A stretch of 17,677 nt of DNA from Rhodobiaceae bacterium UBA7378 (GTDB lineage: Bacteria; Pseudomonadota; Alphaproteobacteria; RS24). The position numbers were made by a program, and so were the translations under genes. Location of the stretch: positions 1 through 17,677 of the forward strand of contig DKNW01000080.1 in assembly GCA_002469805.1 (NCBI GenBank). The letters run 5' to 3'. The notes beneath the pieces were generated by a model. It was given only the letters and a program-made list of their open reading frames with translations. It was not told the DNA's origin and ran no database searches. Shown in pieces: positions 1 through 6,278 of the stretch (positions within the stretch are counted from its first letter, which is position 1; each line of letters starts with the position of its first letter).

Positions 1-815
1 TCTTCGGGATATTGATAAACCAGATCATCCAGCGAAAACTGGCAGGCCGACACAACATTTTGAATATTCGCTACAGCTTGAGGAAACGCGCGGAACAACC
101 GGTCTACATCGTGCAATGGTTTCAGGTGACGTTCGCCATTTGCCGCCAGCCGATACCCCGCTGTATCTAACGTGCAGTGATGGCGGATGCATGTCAGCAC
201 GTCCTGCAAACGCTGCCGCGCGGGGACATGATATAGCGGGTTAAATCCGGCGATCAACGGCGCATCCGCCCAACTTGCCACAGCTGCCAGGCGGTCAAAA
301 TACGTGGCATCATCCGGCCCGTAAGCTGGGGCCAATAATTGGTAAACATACCCACCACTTGCCGCGCCTGCCGCGACAAGCCGCGCCAGTTTTTCGCGAA
401 AGACACCATCCAGATCAGCTGGCGGAATTACGATCCAGCATTGGGCGCTATGCTTTGCGAGGGTTTCTATATCCTCCATTTGCAACAAGCACTGCCCTTT
501 CACCGCGCGCCGATTGCCCCGTGTCAGACATTGCGACAGCGCGGCATAGGCCGCCCGGTCACGCGGGTAGCACACCGCTTCAAAATCGCATTGTGTGACG
601 AGCCGCGCACCAGGCAAAAAATGAATACCAGCCTCACGCGCGGCCACATGCGCGCGCACCACGCCAGCCAGCGTATTGCGATCAGCAAGGCCGATCGCCT
701 GATAGCCGAGGCTTGCCGCCTGGTGAACCATTTCTTGGGGATGCGCGCCCCCGTGCAAAAAACTAAAATTGGAAATCGCCGTCAGCTCGGCAAAAGCGGC
801 TTTTGCATCGCTCAC
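1..815 (-). CDS. dnaE2: Error-prone DNA polymerase III alpha subunit DnaE2 (ImuC), N-terminal part, cut by the window edge
   Basis: Translating the minus strand from the GTG at 815 gives 271 uninterrupted residues up to the window edge. They match the N-terminal PHP-domain region of C-family polymerases of the DnaE2/ImuC type: SNFSFLHGGAHPQEM near residues 15-29, then GLADRNTLAGVVRAH, then a CLTRGNRRAVKGQCLL block. DnaE2 is the catalytic partner of ImuA and ImuB in SOS-induced translesion synthesis and mutagenesis (known for the family). The GTG start overlaps the imuB stop in a GTGA arrangement, so the genes are probably translationally coupled; the nearest ATG (808) is out of frame. The polymerase palm, finger and clamp-binding regions lie outside the window. 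The family and the operon position make the call secure; a replicative DnaE would not normally follow imuB. Confidence 0.93.
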   Translation of the reverse strand, partial: MSDAKAAFAELTAISNFSFLHGGAHPQEMVHQAASLGYQAIGLADRNTLAGVVRAHVAAREAGIHFLPGARLVTQCDFEAVCYPRDRAAYAALSQCLTRGNRRAVKGQCLLQMEDIETLAKHSAQCWIVIPPADLDGVFREKLARLVAAGAASGGYVYQLLAPAYGPDDATYFDRLAAVASWADAPLIAGFNPLYHVPARQRLQDVLTCIRHHCTLDTAGYRLAANGERHLKPLHDVDRLFRAFPQAVANIQNVVSACQFSLDDLVYQYPE

Positions 816-2437
816 GGAAACACCCCATGCATGAACCAGCGCGGGCGTCCGGTCTCACGCCCGTAAAGCCCATCGCGGTAAATCCAGAAGCGGCATCCAT
901 TACGGTCTTCCACCTGAAAGTAGTCGCGGGTCAGGCTGTTATGCTGGCGCGCAGCGGGCCACCATTCCGGGCTGATACGTTCTGGTCCTTGCGCGGTTGT
1001 CACCTCGTGCAAAACCCGCCGCCAGCGGAACCGGTAGGGTGCGCCTTCGGGAATTTCGGCAATAACTTCGATGGGCTCGGGCGCACACAACATAAAAAGC
1101 GGGCGCGTTTGCGGCGATAATGGCGTATCCGGTATTTGCTCATCGGGGGCGGCGGCATGCACGGGCCGGTAGCCGACCGCTTGCTCGGGAATATGCGAGG
1201 CATGAATGACGGGGCGCACGACAATTTGCGGACCCAGACGCCCAGCCAGCCGGTCAAACAATCCGGCCAGTGCCGCAACGGGTGGTGCTTTCAAAGCCCG
1301 ATGACCAAGCGTTAACGGCGCTTGCGGCGGTTGAATATCAGCGGTGGAACTGGCTGCGAGACACAAGTTTTCAACCCCGCATCCGGCATCAAACCCGCGC
1401 GCTACCCGTTCAAGACGCGTCGTCAGCAATCGCGCCATATGCCCCGCCTCCGCAGAAGGCGCGGCCAAGCGTACCGACAAGGCTTGCGCCTCGTTATCGG
1501 CACGCGTCAGCACAAGGTCAAGCCGCACCGCCCCCTTGCCAGCGGCAAAAAGCTTTGCGGCTAGCGCGTCGCACATTTTTTCTGCGAGGGTCGCAATCGC
1601 TGCAATTTGGGTTACCCCTTGCGCAAGGGTTTGCCGAATAATGAAAGATGGCGCAGGCACGCATGGGTTCAACATTTCGCTAGCCTGCCCCAGCGCCTGC
1701 TCCAATCGCATGACAGGATAAGGGCCGAAACGACGGGTCAGCGAGCTTCGTGGAAACGCCGCCAGCGCCGCAACCGTATCAAGCCCCAGCCGTCGGCACA
1801 GATCGACCGCATCATCTGGTAATCGCAAAGCATCAGGGGGCAAATCCATCACCGCTTCGGGGCCATGCCCGGACGGTGCAACAATCGTGTCACTCGGCCC
1901 GTAATGCGCCAGCGCCCACGCGCTCCCGATCGTGTCAGCCACGGCTATATTTAATGTGATGCCGCGACGCATGAACCGCGCGCACATATCGTCAATCATC
2001 TGGCGTTCACCGCCAAACAGATGCGCGCATCCGCTAATATCGAGCAATAGCCCGTGGCTATCAGGGTGCGTATCGGCTCCCACCCATGGGGTATAGCGGC
2101 GCAACCAGCGGGCGCATTTATCCAGAAACACACCCCCGCGCGCCGGATCAAGCATATCAACATGCATGTCCGGCACCAGCGCACGCGCATCTGCCAGCGA
2201 CATGCCGGTGTGAAGGCCACATGCCTCTGCCGCTGTGTTCACCGCCGCCAGACGCTGTGTCCCCCGCTGGTGTTCGGCCAGCACATAAGGGTTCATGCGT
2301 TTGTCAACTGGCATAACAATTTCACTCAACCAATAGGGGAACCAGAGTGCCGCAATGCGGCGACCTGTCGGGACGCTATTAGCTACCGGAACATTATCAG
2401 GGGCAGGAAAAACGGGCTCTCGTGGCGTGTGCGGCAT
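812..2437 (-). CDS. imuB: ImuB, catalytically inactive Y-family polymerase-like protein
   Basis: The 541-residue product shows the ImuB hallmarks. The first Y-family motif is replaced by IAALWFPYWLSEIV (residues 28-41), and the usual SIDE motif region reads GLLLDISGCAHLFGGE (129-144). Catalytic acidic residues of active Y-family enzymes are therefore missing at these sites. A helix-hairpin-helix-like region follows (about 200-245), then the little-finger-like region and a C-terminal part ending in RFWIYRDG (516-523) and PRWFMHGVFP. In this family ImuB bridges DnaE2, ImuA and the beta clamp. QTRPLF (443-448) is a possible clamp-binding motif, but this is only a pattern match. The gene starts 17 bases after imuA, with GGGCGGGG as a possible ribosome site, and overlaps dnaE2 by 4 bases. 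The N-terminus before the first motif is about 26 residues, so a later start is possible. Confidence 0.93.
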   Translation of the reverse strand: MPHTPREPVFPAPDNVPVANSVPTGRRIAALWFPYWLSEIVMPVDKRMNPYVLAEHQRGTQRLAAVNTAAEACGLHTGMSLADARALVPDMHVDMLDPARGGVFLDKCARWLRRYTPWVGADTHPDSHGLLLDISGCAHLFGGERQMIDDMCARFMRRGITLNIAVADTIGSAWALAHYGPSDTIVAPSGHGPEAVMDLPPDALRLPDDAVDLCRRLGLDTVAALAAFPRSSLTRRFGPYPVMRLEQALGQASEMLNPCVPAPSFIIRQTLAQGVTQIAAIATLAEKMCDALAAKLFAAGKGAVRLDLVLTRADNEAQALSVRLAAPSAEAGHMARLLTTRLERVARGFDAGCGVENLCLAASSTADIQPPQAPLTLGHRALKAPPVAALAGLFDRLAGRLGPQIVVRPVIHASHIPEQAVGYRPVHAAAPDEQIPDTPLSPQTRPLFMLCAPEPIEVIAEIPEGAPYRFRWRRVLHEVTTAQGPERISPEWWPAARQHNSLTRDYFQVEDRNGCRFWIYRDGLYGRETGRPRWFMHGVFP

Positions 2438-2454
2438 GATGTATACACCCCGCC

Positions 2455-3216
2455 CTAATTGCCATATGCGGTTGTCGTATGAAGTTGCACATTCTCAGAT
2501 GCGGCTTCCCCGTCAGATAAGGGCAGTTGTTCTCGCCATGGAAAAACCTGCCAGCCGGCTGTTGGTGGCGTTTGTGCGAAGCTGCCGCGCAAACGCTGCA
2601 AATACACCTGCCAACCATTATGCGGTGCGGCAGAAATCTGCCAGCGTGTTGTTGCCGCGGTTGATGCCTGCCCCGCCTCGGCACCAAGCACCAGCACCAA
2701 CGGGCGATTGCTCGCACGGCACGCCATACTCAACCGACGACTGGCCGTAAAATCTGGGGCGCGTTCAAGGCTCATCAGCACAACACATCCAACCGCCGGA
2801 CAGCTAAGTGCTTCTTCAGCCGCCCATAGCAAATCGGTCAGATCCGCCCCATCAATATGGATAAGTTGATGACGGTCTAGCCCCACCGTCGGCAATGCCA
2901 GCGCATAAGGCTGGCCGTGTTCGCTTACACATTGTCGGGTTTGCCCAGAAAGCACGGCCTTGCCGTCGGCAAAGCGCGCGCCCAGATGTGCACCAAAACC
3001 AACAGCACTCGCAAAATCACCTGTTTTGGCCGCGCATATTTCGTGCATCGCACCGCGCAACAAACCGTGATGCGGCGGCAAGCAAGCATCGATCGCATCG
3101 AAACCGCTAAATACGGCATCACCTACCGCCGGTATCAATTCAAACTTTTGAAGCTTTTGGCGCAGACGGGCAACCGTTAGACGCCGCCGCTCTGCCTGAT
3201 ATGTCTTTTCACGCAT
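2455..3216 (-). CDS. imuA: ImuA, SOS mutagenesis accessory protein
   Basis: This 253-residue protein precedes imuB and dnaE2 in the same direction and carries the ImuA-type segment GLLRGAMHEICAAKTGDF followed by a degenerate RecA-like core (ALALPTVGLD, WAAEEALSC, SRRLSMACRASNRPLVLVL). I see no intact Walker A motif, in line with ImuA proteins being RecA-related but divergent. It belongs to the translesion mutasome with ImuB and DnaE2. It is the first gene of the operon: a LexA box and promoter lie 27-66 bases upstream. The start at 3216 is chosen because it is the first in-frame ATG downstream of that promoter; the preceding bases hold no strong Shine-Dalgarno sequence, so translation could be weak or use another start. 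Confidence 0.88.
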   Translation of the reverse strand: MREKTYQAERRRLTVARLRQKLQKFELIPAVGDAVFSGFDAIDACLPPHHGLLRGAMHEICAAKTGDFASAVGFGAHLGARFADGKAVLSGQTRQCVSEHGQPYALALPTVGLDRHQLIHIDGADLTDLLWAAEEALSCPAVGCVVLMSLERAPDFTASRRLSMACRASNRPLVLVLGAEAGQASTAATTRWQISAAPHNGWQVYLQRLRGSFAQTPPTAGWQVFPWREQLPLSDGEAASENVQLHTTTAYGN

Positions 3217-3242
3217 CGACCACGAACCATGACTGGAAATTT

Positions 3243-3257
3243 GTTCTTGTTTTGTTC
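3243..3257 (-). promoter_or_regulatory. LexA (SOS) box upstream of imuA
   Basis: The plus strand reads GTTCTTGTTTTGTTC, an exact GTTC-N7-GTTC direct repeat, the form known for alphaproteobacterial LexA. An inverted GAAC half-site lies at 3266-3269, and TTGTTC (3252-3257) with GAACAA (3266-3271) forms a further inverted pair. The box overlaps the predicted imuA -10 element and start point, so LexA binding would block initiation. This agrees with the known damage control of imuAB-dnaE2 cassettes. Confidence 0.85.
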
Positions 3258-3282
3258 TATTTCAGGAACAAATATGAGTCAA
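3254..3282 (-). promoter_or_regulatory. Predicted sigma-70-type promoter of imuA-imuB-dnaE2
   Basis: On the minus strand TTGACT (3282-3277) and TAGAAC (3259-3254) are separated by 17 bases, matching 5 of 6 and 4 of 6 consensus positions. Transcription would begin near 3247, leaving a leader of about 30 bases before the imuA ATG. The -10 element shares its bases with the LexA box, which fits repression by LexA. Inferred from sequence only. Confidence 0.6.
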
Positions 3283-3337
3283 GCGCCGAGGGGTAATTTT
3301 GACGCATATTCGCAAAAATCTGTGTCGACAATTAGCG

Positions 3338-3355
3338 GATCCGGGTTACCGGATC
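3338..3355. repeat. Perfect inverted repeat over the methyltransferase stop codon
   Basis: GATCCGG (3338-3344) and CCGGATC (3349-3355) flank a 4-base loop that carries part of the stop codon of the methyltransferase gene. Neither strand has a T-run after the hairpin, so it is not a standard intrinsic terminator. It could still mark or protect the 3' end of the ilvE-methyltransferase transcript. Confidence 0.5.
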
Positions 3356-3966
3356 TGGGCCGCTCCCCAATAAGTATAGCCAAGCACGCGCGGCGTCGAC
3401 GGCACATACATGGTGTCCATATCGGTAATTTTAAATCCGCCTTCTTCGATCAATGTCGGAATATCGCGGTTCATATTACACCCGCCTGCAATGCGCCCCC
3501 ACATGCCGTTCAGCCGGTCTTGCCAGTTGCGAATGGCGGGGTCGGGCGCACGCCCATGCTCGCAAAACACCAGCGTGCCACCGGGCTTTAGCACCCGCCG
3601 CATGCCCTGCATCGCGGCAAGTGTTCCGGGAATAGTGCACAGCGTGTAAGTAAGCAGCACCGTATCAACGCTATTATCTTCGAGCGGAATTTCCTCTCCC
3701 GGCAGATCGATGAACTCGACCGGAAACGGGGCTTCGTCAGCCAGTGGCTTGGCTTGGGCGACCATTTCAGCAGCTGGTTCAAGCCCGAAAACCATATCCA
3801 CCTTATCTGGATCATAAAAAGACAGGTTCAAACCAGAGCCCATCCCCACTTCCAGAACCCGACCCGTACATGCCGGAACAACTTTTTCCCGCTGTTTGAT
3901 AATCGGTTTGGTACCACACGCCGCATTCAAAAAACGCGGCAACACATATTTGTTGTAAAGCCCCAT
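3346..3966 (-). CDS. Class I SAM-dependent methyltransferase, METTL7-like
   Basis: The 206-residue product has a Rossmann-fold methyltransferase core: motif I VLEVGMGSGLNLSFY (about 38-52), an acidic residue in GLEPAAEM, motif IV-like VDTVLLTYTLC, and VLKPGGTLVFCEHGR. The later segment GGCNMNRD and the layout around TYTLC and EHGR recall the METTL7/TMT1 group, whose animal members methylate thiols; the bacterial substrate is unknown. No signal peptide or clear membrane segment is seen. The start has AAAAGGGG about 6 bases upstream. It lies 54 bases after ilvE in the same direction, so co-transcription is likely, but nothing in the sequence links it to branched-chain amino acids. The methyltransferase call is firm; the METTL7 likeness is from remembered motifs. 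Confidence 0.85.
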   Translation of the reverse strand: MGLYNKYVLPRFLNAACGTKPIIKQREKVVPACTGRVLEVGMGSGLNLSFYDPDKVDMVFGLEPAAEMVAQAKPLADEAPFPVEFIDLPGEEIPLEDNSVDTVLLTYTLCTIPGTLAAMQGMRRVLKPGGTLVFCEHGRAPDPAIRNWQDRLNGMWGRIAGGCNMNRDIPTLIEEGGFKITDMDTMYVPSTPRVLGYTYWGAAQIR

Positions 3967-4020
3967 GACGCACCCCTTTTAAAGGAAAAGAGTGCCATGT
4001 TCGTCAGCAGAAAAAAAGGC

Positions 4021-4902
4021 CTATTGCGCGGTGTTACCCCCGACCAGCGCAAGGTAGTCATTCAGCAAATTGATGCTGATATCGCTGGGGGTGAATTTGT
4101 AGGGACCGATTTCGGACACGGGCGTGACTTCCGCCGCTGTACCGGTAATGAAGCACTCGGAAAAGCCATCCAGTTCTTCAGGCATAATGGCACGCTCGAC
4201 GATCTCTAATCCGCGCGTCCGTGCCAGATCCATGACCGTTCGGCGTGTAATGCCATCCAGAAAACAATCCGGCTCCGGCGTATGCAAAACACCGTTATCC
4301 ACAAAAAAAATGTTGGCACCTGTCGCTTCCGCTACGCGCCCGCGCCAGTCCAGCATCAGCGCATCAGCATAGCCTTTGCTCTCGGCCGCATGCTTTGACA
4401 GCGTACAAATCATGTAAAGGCCAGCAGCTTTGGCATGACACGGCGCTGTTTCCGGCGCAGGCCTGCGGTATTCTGCCATATCGAGCCGAATACCCTTAAG
4501 GCGTTGCTCGGGGTCAAAATATGACGGCCACTCCCATGCGGCGACAGCAAGATTAATTCGATTGTTCTGTGCCGATACGCCCATCATCTCACTGCCCCGC
4601 CATGCGACTGGACGCAAATACCCGTCAATTAAGCCGTTGGCCTCAAGCGTTTCGACACATGCCGCATCGATTTCCTCAACCGTGTAGGGAATGTCAAAGC
4701 CCAACTCGCGGGCTGAGTAAATCAGGCGCTCAGTATGTTCGCGCAGCTTGAAAATGGACCCAGCATAGGCTCGTTCACCTTCAAATACGCTCGAAGCGTA
4801 GTGCAAGCCATGGGTGAGAACATGCACATTTGCATCTCTCCAGGGAACGAGTGAACCGTTCATCCAGATAAAGCCGTCCCGCTGGTCGAATGCACCACTC
4901 AT
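4021..4902 (-). CDS. ilvE: Branched-chain amino acid aminotransferase
   Basis: This 293-residue class IV PLP aminotransferase interconverts leucine, isoleucine and valine with their 2-oxo acids, using glutamate/2-oxoglutarate. Family features are VLTHGLHYASSVFEGERAY (28-46), the PLP lysine in HAKAAGLY (K158), RVAEATGANIFF (189-200, with E192), LDGITRRTV (215-223) and the phosphate-binding FITGTAAEVTPV (251-262). The length is normal for bacterial IlvE of the short type. A D-amino acid aminotransferase or aminodeoxychorismate lyase is less likely given the residues around the lysine. The start at 4902 gives the expected N-terminus (DGFIWMNGSLVPW); AAGGGA lies about 11 bases upstream. It is divergent from the MarR gene and is followed by the methyltransferase gene. 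Confidence 0.94.
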   Translation of the reverse strand: MSGAFDQRDGFIWMNGSLVPWRDANVHVLTHGLHYASSVFEGERAYAGSIFKLREHTERLIYSARELGFDIPYTVEEIDAACVETLEANGLIDGYLRPVAWRGSEMMGVSAQNNRINLAVAAWEWPSYFDPEQRLKGIRLDMAEYRRPAPETAPCHAKAAGLYMICTLSKHAAESKGYADALMLDWRGRVAEATGANIFFVDNGVLHTPEPDCFLDGITRRTVMDLARTRGLEIVERAIMPEELDGFSECFITGTAAEVTPVSEIGPYKFTPSDISINLLNDYLALVGGNTAQ

Positions 4903-4961
4903 CTAATTGATTATCCCTTAATTGGTATTCGTGTATTTGGCGAAAACATTTTTTTTATGTA

Positions 4962-4990
4962 TTGTTACGCTATCAACGTGCTTTTTATAT
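4962..4990 (+). promoter_or_regulatory. Predicted promoter of the MarR-response regulator-kinase operon
   Basis: TTGTTA (4962-4967) and TTATAT (4985-4990) are 17 bases apart in an AT-rich divergent region. The predicted start near 4997 would leave about 30 bases before the leader ORF at 5027. No clear operator palindrome stands out beside it. Confidence 0.45.
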
Positions 4991-5026
4991 GTCAACAAAG
5001 CTGACTAGTTTTGAGGTGTACACAAA

Positions 5027-5053
5027 ATGTCAAAAACCGAAAGACACCTATGA
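5027..5053 (+). CDS. Possible 8-codon leader ORF overlapping the MarR start
   Basis: ATG at 5027 opens MSKTERHL followed by TGA at 5051-5053. A good Shine-Dalgarno (GAGGTG, 5013-5018) lies 8 bases upstream, better than anything in front of the MarR ATG at 5050. The stop overlaps that ATG as ATGA, so ribosomes ending here could restart on the MarR gene. It may be a translational coupler, or the true N-terminus of the MarR gene displaced by an indel. No function is known. Confidence 0.4.
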   Translation: MSKTERHL

Positions 5054-5565
5054 AAAAGGGCAAAGAAGAATCGGGTAAGCACGACTATAAAGACGCCATT
5101 GAGTTGATGTTTTTTTCTTACCGCGATTTTATATCAGATCCCGACGCTATTCTACATGAGCATAATTTCGGGCGCGCTCACCATCGGGTTTTGCACTTCG
5201 TAGGATGCAACCCAGGGTTAAGCATTGCGGAACTTCTCGATATTCTGCGTGTCACAAAGCAGAGCCTAGCTCGCGTATTACGCGATTTGATAGATGAGGG
5301 TTATATCAATCAAGAAATCGGCTTGCACGACCGACGCAAGCGACTCTTGTTTTTAACGCAAAAAGGCCACGACTTACATGAAAGCCTCATCGCCCCGCAG
5401 ATTGAGCGTTTTGACAAGGCCCTGAAAGAAATTGACGATACGTCTTTCAATAACTGGAAAAAAGTCATGCGCCTCATGATCAACGCCGCGGACCGTGAAA
5501 ACGTGGACAATTTAATAGCAACCTCGCGCGGGGCCACAAAAGCACCTTCCGGGAAGGATGATTAA
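5050..5565 (+). CDS. MarR-family transcriptional regulator (PetP-like)
   Basis: The 171-residue product carries a MarR winged helix-turn-helix at about 44-110: HHRVLHFVGCNPGLSIAELL, then RVTKQSLARVLRDLIDEGY as the recognition region, then the wing with DRRKRLLFLTQKG. Helices at both ends would form the dimer interface. The gene overlaps the response regulator gene by one base (TAATG). The pair resembles petP-petR of Rhodobacter capsulatus, where PetR is needed for cytochrome bc1 production; that link is inferred here. The ATG at 5050 is preferred over the in-frame TTG at 5011, because the TTG sits inside a Shine-Dalgarno used by the short upstream ORF. The start remains uncertain and the ligand is unknown. 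Confidence 0.87.
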   Translation: MKKGKEESGKHDYKDAIELMFFSYRDFISDPDAILHEHNFGRAHHRVLHFVGCNPGLSIAELLDILRVTKQSLARVLRDLIDEGYINQEIGLHDRRKRLLFLTQKGHDLHESLIAPQIERFDKALKEIDDTSFNNWKKVMRLMINAADRENVDNLIATSRGATKAPSGKDD

Positions 5566-6278
5566 TGTCAGTTCCGGATGAGGCTACTCCGCACATTCTA
5601 ATTGTGGATGACGATACGCGCATTCGTGAATTGCTAAAAAAATACCTCGCCGATAACGGCTACAGAACGAGCGCCGCCGCTGATGCAAGCCAAGCGCAGG
5701 AGAAAATGGCTGCACTCGCCTACGACCTTCTGGTTCTCGACGTGATGATGCCCGGTATTAATGGCCTTGAATTTACCGAACGTCTGCGCAAACAGCAAAA
5801 CGCTGTGCCGATTTTATTGCTGACAGCGCGCGCGGAGGTTGAACAGCGCATTGAAGGCCTGATGATGGGCGCAGATGATTATCTGCCCAAGCCCTTTGAC
5901 CCAAAAGAACTTTTATTACGCGTGCAGAATATTTTGCGCCGTAGCCTGAGCGAAGACGACCTGCTTGACCCGCCAAAAGAAATTAGCTTTGGTGATTTCG
6001 TTTTTATTTACGCATCCGGCGAACTCACAAAGGCGGGAACACGTATTATGCTCACTACGCGTGACATCGAATTATTGCGTCACCTGACGGCCGCACCCGG
6101 ACGCATTGTCTCGCGATTGAAACTAGCGCATGGCGAGCATATTTCCGAGCGCGCTGTCGACGTGCAAATTAACCGCTTGCGCCGAAAAATTGAGGCTGAC
6201 CCGCGCGACCCGCTGTATTTACAGACGGTGCGGGGATCGGGCTATGTCTTGAGAGTAGATCAGAAAAATGTGGTTTAA
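5565..6278 (+). CDS. OmpR-family response regulator (PetR-like)
   Basis: This 237-residue two-domain regulator has a receiver domain at about 8-125 with the acidic pair D15-D16, the phosphoacceptor D59 in LLVLDVMMPG, T87 in LLLTAR and K109 in YLPKPF. All receiver-site residues are present, so phosphorylation control is expected. The winged helix DNA-binding domain (about 137-232) contains LTTRDIELLRHL, ISERAVDVQINRLRRKIE and the ending VRGSGYVL. It starts one base before the MarR stop ends, with AAGGA close upstream, and its end overlaps the kinase gene by 11 bases. The kinase is thus its probable partner. Target genes cannot be read from the sequence; by analogy with PetR they could include petABC. 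Confidence 0.94.
   Translation: MSVPDEATPHILIVDDDTRIRELLKKYLADNGYRTSAAADASQAQEKMAALAYDLLVLDVMMPGINGLEFTERLRKQQNAVPILLLTARAEVEQRIEGLMMGADDYLPKPFDPKELLLRVQNILRRSLSEDDLLDPPKEISFGDFVFIYASGELTKAGTRIMLTTRDIELLRHLTAAPGRIVSRLKLAHGEHISERAVDVQINRLRRKIEADPRDPLYLQTVRGSGYVLRVDQKNVV

Noticed and set aside
275..866. Plus-strand ORFs of 107 and 175 residues over the left end
   Set aside because: They are antisense to dnaE2, whose minus-strand frame is uninterrupted and clearly family-like.
3274..3591. Plus-strand ORF beginning MSQAPRGNFDAY just after the LexA box
   Set aside because: It has an AGGA-like ribosome site, but most of it is antisense to the methyltransferase gene, the composition is that of a shadow frame, and no plus-strand promoter is visible.
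4000..4025. T-run after the ilvE stop on the minus strand as a terminator
   Set aside because: Seven T follow the stop but no stable GC-rich stem precedes them, so termination between ilvE and the methyltransferase is not supported.
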